A stretch of DNA of 8,092 nucleotides from Anaerolineae bacterium (GTDB lineage Bacteria; Chloroflexota; Anaerolineae; SpSt-600), in contig JAPWUT010000072.1 in assembly GCA_028275425.1 (NCBI GenBank), positions 1 to 8,092 of the forward strand, written 5' to 3'. The position numbers and the translations under genes were made by a program. Of this stretch, positions 1-5,784 are shown in pieces (within the stretch, counting starts at the first letter, position 1; each line of letters opens with the position of its first letter). Under the pieces are notes generated by a model that saw only the letters and a program-made list of their open reading frames with translations, ran no database searches and was not told the DNA's origin.

Positions 1-938
1 GTCTCCTCCTCCCGCCGAGGATGCGTCAGCGCCTGGGAGAAGCGGCAGATGAGGGTGCCATATTTGCGGTCCACCGTCTCCTTGTAAGACTCAATGAACC
101 GCTGGAGTTCCTGGTCCGGCTCGGCCAAGCGGTCATCAATCGGGATGAGTTGCCAGCGCCAATCCACGATGGAGTTAGTATCATCGTCCACCAAGATGTC
201 AAAACGGCCGATCTGGTCAGTGCCAACGCCGGCCTGGACAATTAAAATGCCGTTAACTACTGCCGGCTGGTCCAGGATTGTGTGCGAATGCCCGCCGATT
301 ATCAAGTCCACCCCCCAGGCTGGATCCAGCATGGCCGCCAGCTCTTTGTCCGATTCAAACCCGATGTGAGTGAGGAGGACGGTCAGGTCTATGTCCTCGT
401 CTTTGTAGGCATTGCAGATTCGCCCTACTTCGGCCGCCGCTTCTTCCACCGTGATGAATGTGCCGATTTCCCTGTCCATTTTCAAAGCTTGGAGCACACT
501 CTCGGTGATTATGCCTATAAACATTATGTCAAATCCATCCACGTTGAGGATGATGTAAGGCTGCATTAGGCGCTTGTGGTACTTCTTGATGTAGAGGTTG
601 GCATTGACGATGGGGAAGTTGGCCATTTTCTCCAGGAAGAGGAGGTGAGGGAGGCCGTAGTCCAGTTCGTGGTTGCCTAAGGTGACAACATCTGGTGCAA
701 GGTAGTTCATTAGCTCAATAGTGGAGATGCCTTTGAACTCCGAATCTATTAGTGAGCCTTGGACCATGTCGCCGGAGATGACGTAGAGGACATTTTTCTC
801 TTCCCGGCGCACTCGGTTGAGGTAACCGGAGAGCAAAGATAGCCCGCCGATTAGGCGCCCTTCTTCGCCCCGGACCTCAGCCAGGAAGTCGCCGTGCATG
901 TCGTTGGAGTGAAGGATAACGAAAGGTTTGGTACGCAT
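1..938 (-). CDS. 5'-nucleotidase/UshA-family metallophosphatase, 3'-truncated by window edge
   Basis: My translation from ATG at 936-938 runs open for 312 codons to the window edge. The visible part is a calcineurin-like metallophosphoesterase domain with all the usual metal-binding blocks: HSNDMHG (D13, H15), SGDM (D57), GNHELDYG (N89, H90, catalytic-dyad D93), LLTHIGFE (H191) and GGHSHT (H217, H219). From about residue 285 the sequence resembles the linker and first helix of the 5_nucleotid_C substrate-binding domain, which must continue outside the window. The family removes phosphate from nucleoside 5'-monophosphates or related esters (UDP-sugars, cyclic nucleotides); the substrate cannot be told because the specificity residues lie in the missing part. 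There is no signal peptide: the first beta strand starts at about residue 5, so the enzyme is predicted to be cytoplasmic, unlike periplasmic UshA. A strong ribosome site AGGAGGG (944-950) sits 5 nt before the ATG. The gene follows the Nudix gene on the same strand after a 124-nt gap. Confidence 0.93.
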   Translation of the reverse strand, partial: MRTKPFVILHSNDMHGDFLAEVRGEEGRLIGGLSLLSGYLNRVRREEKNVLYVISGDMVQGSLIDSEFKGISTIELMNYLAPDVVTLGNHELDYGLPHLLFLEKMANFPIVNANLYIKKYHKRLMQPYIILNVDGFDIMFIGIITESVLQALKMDREIGTFITVEEAAAEVGRICNAYKDEDIDLTVLLTHIGFESDKELAAMLDPAWGVDLIIGGHSHTILDQPAVVNGILIVQAGVGTDQIGRFDILVDDDTNSIVDWRWQLIPIDDRLAEPDQELQRFIESYKETVDRKYGTLICRFSQALTHPRREEE

Positions 939-960
939 ATTTTCCCTCCTTTGAGTTTAA

Positions 961-1036
961 ACGTCATTGCGAGCTAAGCGAAGCAATATCCGACCGGCGC
1001 GAAGGGATTGCTTTGGGAGCTTCGCGTCCTGCAATG
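961..1036. repeat. REP-like imperfect palindrome
   Basis: This lies in the 124-nt gap between the Nudix and 5'-nucleotidase genes. The outer arms are cattgc (965-970) and gcaatg (1031-1036); the inner arms are aagcaat (981-987) and attgctt (1007-1013), around a GC-rich centre. The middle of each arm is imperfect. The left edge, cgtcattgcgag followed by gcgaagcaat, matches a type of dispersed intergenic palindrome I recall from Chloroflexota and some other bacteria; membership of that family is from memory and untested. Between this element and the Nudix stop codon there is also a 6-bp hairpin, agccaa-gga-ttggct (1048-1062), with no T tract. The element could form an RNA hairpin between two co-transcribed genes, but nothing here looks like a classical terminator. 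Confidence 0.65.
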
Positions 1037-1062
1037 GCTTGTTGGGTAGCCAAGGATTGGCT

Positions 1063-1608
1063 TTACTCCTGGCCTGAAGGGCTAAGGAGGCGCTTTTTCC
1101 ATAGGGTTAGAGCTTTGCGGTTGGTCTCAAAGGCTATATCCTCAGGAAGCTCATCCGGAGAAAAGAAGCGGATTTCGGAGGCGTCATCGCCCGGAGTTAG
1201 GGTTCCTCCTACCCTCTTGGCTTTGTAAAGGATGATTATGCCCGGCCCCCGGAAATCATCGGTGTAATGGAAGATGCCGAAAAGGCCCTGCAGTTCTACT
1301 TCTAAGCCTGTTTCCTCAAGGCACTCGCGCTTAGCCGTCTCCTCCGGGGTTTCATCCCATTCCATGAATCCAGCCGGAAGTCCCCATTTCCCCTTTTCCG
1401 GCGGGACGGCTCGCTTCACCAGCAAGATTTTACCGTCCTCTTCCAAGAGCACTCCGGCCCCAACTTTCGGGTCCTGGAAGACGACATTGCCGCATGCTGG
1501 GCAGTAGAGCCTTTCTCGCCCGAACAGTTCACGCTTTTCCAAAGGATTCGCGCAGTAGGGGCAAAAGCGCCAAAGGCTTACCGGCTTTATGTTTACAGGC
1601 GAGTCCAT
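1063..1608 (-). CDS. Nudix hydrolase with N-terminal zinc ribbon
   Basis: This 181-residue protein starts with a four-cysteine zinc ribbon, CPYC (C16, C19) and CPAC (C36, C39), followed by a Nudix fold from about residue 47. The Nudix box is complete, G80-x5-E86-x7-R94-E95-x2-E98-E99-x-G101, so Mg2+-dependent hydrolysis of a nucleoside diphosphate linked to another group is expected. Zinc-ribbon Nudix enzymes of this layout include ADP-ribose and NAD(H) pyrophosphatase-like proteins. It lacks the extra N-terminal domain of true NudC, so I do not assign NAD decapping. The ATG at 1606-1608 has an AAGGAG ribosome site (1614-1619). It lies 13 nt after the hflX stop, implying the same transcript. 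A house-cleaning role on damaged or signalling nucleotides is an inference from family. Confidence 0.93.
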   Translation of the reverse strand: MDSPVNIKPVSLWRFCPYCANPLEKRELFGRERLYCPACGNVVFQDPKVGAGVLLEEDGKILLVKRAVPPEKGKWGLPAGFMEWDETPEETAKRECLEETGLEVELQGLFGIFHYTDDFRGPGIIILYKAKRVGGTLTPGDDASEIRFFSPDELPEDIAFETNRKALTLWKKRLLSPSGQE

Positions 1609-1621
1609 TTCCTCTCCTTTC

Positions 1622-2959
1622 TTACGTTACCGTGCTCTTTATCCGTGCCAGCTTGCTGGCCAAATCCGGCGGAGCATAGCCCCGGATGTAGACCCCACCG
1701 TCCCGGTGTTCCTCGCTCTCCACTATCCCCCACTGCCGGAATAGGCTTAAAAGGTAGCTCTGGGTGTAGGGGATGAATAGCTCCACCCATTCGTATTTTG
1801 ACCTCAGAATCTCTTCCACCTTCTCCATGAGCTTATCAAGGCCTACCTTCTTCAGGGCGGAGATGGGGACAACGTTGGGGTAATAGGAGGCCAGGGCTTC
1901 CACTTGGCTTGGGTTTTCAAGCTTGTCTATCTTGTTCAAGGCGGTAATTATCGGCTTATGGTTGGCCCCAAGCTCACGGAGGATGTCCCAGACGGTCTGG
2001 CTCTGGTTGAGGGCATGAGGGCTGGTTATATCAACCACGTGGATGATTATGTCGGCATCAAGCACTTCTTCCAGAGTGGCTCGGAATGCGGCCAGAAGTT
2101 GCGGTGGGAGCTTCTGGATAAACCCAACCGTATCAGTCACCAGCACTTCTTTCCCGCTGGGAAGCTTGACCCTCCTTGTAGTGGGGTCAAGGGTGGCGAA
2201 GAGTTTGTCTTCTACTAAGACATTGGCATTGGCCAAGGCATTAAGTAGGGTGGATTTGCCGGCGTTAGTGTAGCCTACTATGGCCACTATCGGTATCCCT
2301 ACGCTTTTCCTCCGCTGGCGGTAGAGTTGGCGGTGGGTTTTTATGTGCTCAAGCTCCTCTTTGAGGTGGGCAATCCTTTCCTTTATCCGGCGCCTGTCCA
2401 TTTCCAGCTGGGTTTCACCTGGACCCCTAAGGCCCACCCCGGTGCTGCCGCCTCCGGGGCCTCTCATAGTGCTACGGCCCCCGGCCGGACCCCCAACCTG
2501 GCGCGAGAGGTGGGTCCAGTAGCGGGTTAGGCGAGGAAGCCGGTATTGGTATTGGGCCAGCTCTACCTGGATTCGCCCCTCGTGGGTTTTGGCATGCTGG
2601 GCGAATATGTCCAGGATTAGGACCGTGCGGTCTATTATCTTGACCTTGAGGGCTTTTTCCAGCTCCCTCTGCTGCCGAGGCGATAGCTCTTCGTCAAAGA
2701 TGATGAGGTTGCAGCCCAAGGCTTCTTTCATAGCCTTAAGCTCTTCAACCTTGCCCGGACCGATTAAGGTGGCAGGGTTTATGCGCTCAAGCTTCTGATA
2801 TGTTTGCCCCACCACTTGGACTCCGGCCGTCCGAGCAAGTTGGGCAAGCTCGGCGAGAGAGTCTTCTAATGACCACCTGGAGGGTCTGCCCTTGAGTTCA
2901 ACCCCTACCAAGATGGCTCGTTCTTCTTCCCCTTGGGTAAGGAAAAAGCTTTTGCTCAT
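1622..2959 (-). CDS. hflX: GTPase HflX (ribosome-splitting factor)
   Basis: This 445-residue protein has the full HflX layout. An N-terminal nucleotide-binding-like domain (about 15-150) is followed by the glycine-rich stretch of the family (about 156-185, ending GPGETQLEMDRRRI), a helical coiled linker (about 186-215) and a GTPase domain. G motifs are GYTNAGKS (229-236, G1), the DPTTRR region (258-263, G2), DTVGF (276-280, G3), NKID (342-345, G4) and SAL (367-369, G5). A C-terminal extension of about 55 residues follows. HflX binds 50S or 70S ribosomes and splits stalled or heat-damaged ribosomes using GTP; it acts in the cytoplasm. The ATG (2957-2959) overlaps the TGA of the upstream kinase-HAD gene in an ATGA junction, with a modest GGGG ribosome site inside that gene, so translational coupling is likely. 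The start is supported by the overlap and by normal family length. Confidence 0.97.
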   Translation of the reverse strand: MSKSFFLTQGEEERAILVGVELKGRPSRWSLEDSLAELAQLARTAGVQVVGQTYQKLERINPATLIGPGKVEELKAMKEALGCNLIIFDEELSPRQQRELEKALKVKIIDRTVLILDIFAQHAKTHEGRIQVELAQYQYRLPRLTRYWTHLSRQVGGPAGGRSTMRGPGGGSTGVGLRGPGETQLEMDRRRIKERIAHLKEELEHIKTHRQLYRQRRKSVGIPIVAIVGYTNAGKSTLLNALANANVLVEDKLFATLDPTTRRVKLPSGKEVLVTDTVGFIQKLPPQLLAAFRATLEEVLDADIIIHVVDITSPHALNQSQTVWDILRELGANHKPIITALNKIDKLENPSQVEALASYYPNVVPISALKKVGLDKLMEKVEEILRSKYEWVELFIPYTQSYLLSLFRQWGIVESEEHRDGGVYIRGYAPPDLASKLARIKSTVT

Positions 2960-4890
2960 TGCTTCCCCACTTCCAACAAGCTTTCCAAGATTTCAGGAGT
3001 TAGCATTGCAAGGTTTTCCACCACCAGGTCGGCTTCACCAAGCTCCTCTGCAGGCCTGGTGGTTGTTAAAGCGATGGCTTTCATCCCAGCGGCTTTGGCG
3101 GCCTTTATCCCGGCCGGCGAATCTTCTATCACGATGCAATTTTCAGGGCTTGCCAAGCATTTCTCAGCCGCTTTGAGGAAGATTTCGGGGTCGGGCTTAC
3201 CTTCTTCCACGTCTTCCTCGGTCACCAAGGCTGCCAGCTCGTGCTCCAGTTTAAGGGCCCTTAGGATTAAAGAAGCATTGGCTTTTGGGGTAGAAGTTGC
3301 CACGGCGATACGGAATCGCCTGGCTTTTAGTTCCTGGATGAGCCTCAGCAGGCCGGGCATTGGGGTTAGGTGCTTATAGACAAGCTCTCGGTATATGGCC
3401 TCTTTGCGCCGGCCAATCTCCTCAATCTGCTCAGAAGAAAGCTTCGTGCCGAACAGGGTCCGGAGTATCTCTTGGTTCCGCATGCCGAAGGTGGAGCGGA
3501 ACTGTTCCTCGCTCATCTCCAGGCCGAACTCAGCCAAAGCTTTTTGCCAAGCTTGGAAGTGGTAAGGCGCGGTGTCTACGATGACCCCGTCCAAATCAAA
3601 AATCACAGCCTTGACCGGGAGCTTAATCTGCTGGATGTATTCGGCTTTACGAGGTTGGGCTTTGATGGGGAGAAGGACGTGGAAGGAGCTTCCTGGGCAG
3701 CGTTCTTCATCGTAGCCGGGGCTTTCGGCCCAAATCTTACCCCCATGGGCTTCTACTATCCCTTTAGCGATGGTGAGGCCAAGGCCAGGCCCTGCCCCTT
3801 TGAAATCGGTCTTACTGGTGCTGTGAAGCCTGAAGTCCTCAACCCTGTAGAATTTGTCAAAGATGCGCTCAAGCTTGTCGGGGGGGATTCCTATCCCGGT
3901 ATCCTTAACGATGATGTGCACGAAGTCCTGCTCCCCTCGGAGCAGTTCCCCGGTGACGGTTATGGAACCGCCATTGGGGGTGTATTTTATGGCATTGCTC
4001 AGGAGGTTGTAGAAAACTTGCTTGAGGCGTTGGGGGTCACCCTCAACCAAAGGCAAGTTTTCCAAGCCCGATATTGATAGGTTGAGGCGCCTGGTTTGAA
4101 GGGCGGGCTGGAATTCTACCAGGAGGGATTGGAAAATCTGGGGCAGGGATACAGGCTGCAAGCTCAAAGTCAGGACCTCGGCATCAATGTAAGAGACGTC
4201 TATGAGGTCCCGGATTATGGATTCAAGCCTCTTTATCCCCTTGTTGAGCCCTTGGAGGATGGGGCGAATGCGTTCTTTATCGGGCAATTCTTCCGTTGCC
4301 AGCATCCCAACGTAACCTTGGATTAGGGTAAGGGGGGTGCGTAGCTCGTGGGCTGCTATGCGGATGAAATCGGATTTAGCTTTGTCTATGCGCTCCAGTT
4401 CCTCTTTGGCCCGCTGTAGCTCCTGAGTCCTTTCCCTTACCTTTTGCTCCAAGCTCTTGTTGAGTTTTTTGATGAAGGCAAAGCTTTCCTCGGTGAAAGT
4501 ATTGGCCATCTTTATGGTCATAAAGTTGAAGAGCTCGTCGGCCGCTTGGAGGTATTCCAAGGCTTGGATTGAAGGGAACTCTTTCACCAGCTCTTCCCAG
4601 CAAGTTTTCTTCAACTCCAAAGCGATTACCAAGACCTCTCTCAGGTTGTATTCCCGCTTGAGGCGGTCCCTGACCAGTTGCTCCAAAATGGCTTCTAAGT
4701 CGGAGTAATCACCCGTCTCTAAAGCCGAGACGAAGGCATCATACAGGGCTTCCAAGTGGCGAGAGCCAAGCTCGCGGGTAGAAAGGAGAGCATCGGTGCC
4801 AGGGCTTGCTTTCCTAACGGCCCTTATCCACTTAACCATTATTAGTTCTTTGCGTTCTTTGAGCCAATGGGCCAGCTCTTTAGAAGCCAT
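2956..4890 (-). CDS. Soluble sensor histidine kinase fused to C-terminal HAD (beta-phosphoglucomutase-like) phosphatase
   Basis: This is one uninterrupted 644-codon frame with three parts. Residues about 5-135 are all helical and resemble the RsbRD N-terminal sensor domain; there is no signal peptide or membrane segment, so the protein is cytoplasmic. A coiled coil (about 140-172) leads to a histidine kinase: H box AAHELRTP with phospho-acceptor H181, N box NLLSNAIKY (295-303), G1 DTGIGIP (330-336), F box FDKFYR (344-349), G2 GPGLGL (367-372). After a short linker (about 410-425) comes a complete HAD hydrolase of the beta-phosphoglucomutase/CbbY type: FDLDG with nucleophile D432 and acid/base D434, cap domain about 440-510, motif II ATST (531-534), K565 of EGKPDP, and IEDSPAG with E589-D590. 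The linker-HAD boundary contains no ATG, so an artefactual merge of two genes is unlikely. There is no receiver domain, and no response regulator gene in the window. The ATG (4888-4890) lies 12 nt after the upstream stop, whose TGA abuts a GGAG ribosome site. HAD substrate and kinase signal are unknown. Confidence 0.92.
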   Translation of the reverse strand: MASKELAHWLKERKELIMVKWIRAVRKASPGTDALLSTRELGSRHLEALYDAFVSALETGDYSDLEAILEQLVRDRLKREYNLREVLVIALELKKTCWEELVKEFPSIQALEYLQAADELFNFMTIKMANTFTEESFAFIKKLNKSLEQKVRERTQELQRAKEELERIDKAKSDFIRIAAHELRTPLTLIQGYVGMLATEELPDKERIRPILQGLNKGIKRLESIIRDLIDVSYIDAEVLTLSLQPVSLPQIFQSLLVEFQPALQTRRLNLSISGLENLPLVEGDPQRLKQVFYNLLSNAIKYTPNGGSITVTGELLRGEQDFVHIIVKDTGIGIPPDKLERIFDKFYRVEDFRLHSTSKTDFKGAGPGLGLTIAKGIVEAHGGKIWAESPGYDEERCPGSSFHVLLPIKAQPRKAEYIQQIKLPVKAVIFDLDGVIVDTAPYHFQAWQKALAEFGLEMSEEQFRSTFGMRNQEILRTLFGTKLSSEQIEEIGRRKEAIYRELVYKHLTPMPGLLRLIQELKARRFRIAVATSTPKANASLILRALKLEHELAALVTEEDVEEGKPDPEIFLKAAEKCLASPENCIVIEDSPAGIKAAKAAGMKAIALTTTRPAEELGEADLVVENLAMLTPEILESLLEVGKQ

Positions 4891-4902
4891 CCTCCAATCT
4901 CC

Positions 4903-5664
4903 TCAGCCGTATAGACCACGCCAATCGTTCCAGCGCACTTTGATGATGTCTTTAAGCATGCGGACGGAATCGCGCCAAGGGTTGACTTTTGTGTTTTCAC
5001 CGTAGTACCATTCTACAGGCACTTCTTTGACCTTATAGCCCCTTTTGTGGGCCAAGAGCAAAATTTCCACATCAAAAGCAGTTACTGCTCCCCCTTTTAT
5101 CACTGCCGCGTCCTCTCCGTAGAGCTTAGAGCGGCGGAAGAGGTCGTGGCCTGCTTCTCGCCGGAAGCCTTTGAACCCGCATTGGGTATCCTGGTAATGG
5201 CCAACCACCAGTAGCCGAACCAGGAAATTGAAGATTCTTCCCATGATATGGCGATGCCACGGCTCTCCGTAGCGCCGCGCTCCTACTCCCTCCCTTGAGC
5301 CTATGGCCACATCGTAGCCTTGTTGCAATGGCTCAAGGAGCTTGGGCAATTCCTCTATTGGGGTAGCCAAGTCGGCATCGGAGAAGACGATGTATTGGCC
5401 TTGCGAAGCCAGGACCCCAGTCCTTACGGCGTAGCCTTTGCCCTTGTGTTCGTTGCGGATAAGGCGCACTGATGGGTTGTTGTTCTGGAAGCTTTGCACA
5501 ATTTCGGCCGTTCTGTCCTCGCTTCCATCGTCCACTACGATTACTTCCCAAGAGTAACTTTGCTTCCCCAGGTAATCTAAGACCCTTTGGAGGGTGCGGG
5601 GAAGCCTTTTTTCCTCGTTATAAGCTGGGATTACGAGGCTGAGGAAAATTCCCTCGGCCGTAAT
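4903..5664 (-). CDS. GT2 glycosyltransferase, dolichyl-phosphate beta-glucosyltransferase-like, probable ATT start
   Basis: Read from 5664 the protein has 253 residues, the usual size for the Alg5-like branch of GT2. It has the opening strand LSLVIPAYNEEKRLP (8-22), VVDDGSEDRT (43-52), the metal-binding SDADLATP (D96, D98), GSR followed by PWHRHIMGRIFN, DTQCGFKGF (159-167), FDVEIL and EVPVEWYY. The family moves a sugar from a UDP- or GDP-sugar to a polyprenyl phosphate at the cytoplasmic face of the membrane, feeding envelope glycan or protein glycosylation. No transmembrane helix follows the catalytic domain. A stretch of about 10 residues before FDVEIL seems longer than usual. The start is unusual: the first in-frame GTG (5533-5535) is the second valine of VVDDGS and would delete the first beta strands. 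Upstream, between the stop TAG and the fold, no ATG, GTG or TTG lies in frame; an ATT at 5662-5664 is placed 5 nt after GGAGGG. It is the first gene after promoter 5695-5723. Confidence 0.88.
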   Translation of the reverse strand: MTAEGIFLSLVIPAYNEEKRLPRTLQRVLDYLGKQSYSWEVIVVDDGSEDRTAEIVQSFQNNNPSVRLIRNEHKGKGYAVRTGVLASQGQYIVFSDADLATPIEELPKLLEPLQQGYDVAIGSREGVGARRYGEPWHRHIMGRIFNFLVRLLVVGHYQDTQCGFKGFRREAGHDLFRRSKLYGEDAAVIKGGAVTAFDVEILLLAHKRGYKVKEVPVEWYYGENTKVNPWRDSVRMLKDIIKVRWNDWRGLYG

Positions 5665-5669
5665 TCTTA

Positions 5670-5675
5670 CCCTCC
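5670..5675 (-). promoter_or_regulatory. Shine-Dalgarno GGAGGG that decides the glycosyltransferase start
   Basis: The minus strand reads GGAGGG, then TAAGA, then ATT. This is the only strong ribosome site between the predicted transcription start (about 5688) and the first conserved motif of the glycosyltransferase. The 5-nt gap fits an initiation codon at 5662-5664 in the correct frame, supporting translation from ATT or an original ATG altered at one base. Confidence 0.65.
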
Positions 5676-5694
5676 ACGAATTTTCTCCCTATGC

Positions 5695-5723
5695 TTTATA
5701 ACCCCTCAGGCCGATTTTGTCAA
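5695..5723 (-). promoter_or_regulatory. Sigma70-type promoter for the glycosyltransferase-kinase-hflX-Nudix unit
   Basis: On the minus strand the -35 box is TTGACA (5718-5723, full consensus) and the -10 box is TATAAA (5695-5700, five of six), separated by 17 bp. Transcription would start near 5688, giving a leader of about 24 nt. It lies just past the groEL terminator, so the downstream genes appear to be transcribed separately from the heat-shock operon. Confidence 0.8.
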
Positions 5724-5743
5724 TTCCTGAGTAGAAGCGAAAC

Positions 5744-5774
5744 AAAAAGCCCCCTCCCTGTGCGGGGAGGGGGC
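5744..5774 (-). terminator. Intrinsic terminator of groES-groEL
   Basis: On the minus strand a perfect 10-bp GC-rich stem (arms 5765-5774 and 5749-5758, loop 5759-5764) is followed directly by five T residues (5748-5744). It sits 10 nt after the groEL stop codon in the sense orientation, as expected for rho-independent termination. Confidence 0.9.
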
Positions 5775-5784
5775 CTCAGCGCGC

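Noticed and set aside
1048..1062. Small hairpin after the Nudix stop as a terminator
   Set aside because: It has only a 6-bp stem with no T tract on the minus strand, so it is too weak to call.
951..1062. A separate promoter for the 5'-nucleotidase gene within the gap
   Set aside because: A GATATT box occurs inside the palindrome on the minus strand, but I found no adequate -35 box at a suitable distance.
3370..4077. A 235-codon plus-strand open frame opposite the kinase-HAD gene
   Set aside because: It is antisense to intact HAD and kinase motifs, has no family resemblance and no convincing ribosome site.
2956..4890. Two separate genes, kinase and HAD hydrolase, wrongly merged
   Set aside because: The frame is continuous through the linker and there is no ATG near the HAD start (about residue 425) that could start an independent HAD protein.
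4903..5535. Glycosyltransferase starting at GTG 5533-5535 (210 residues)
   Set aside because: That GTG encodes the second valine of the conserved VVDDGS strand, so starting there would remove the VIPAYNEE strand needed for nucleotide-sugar binding.
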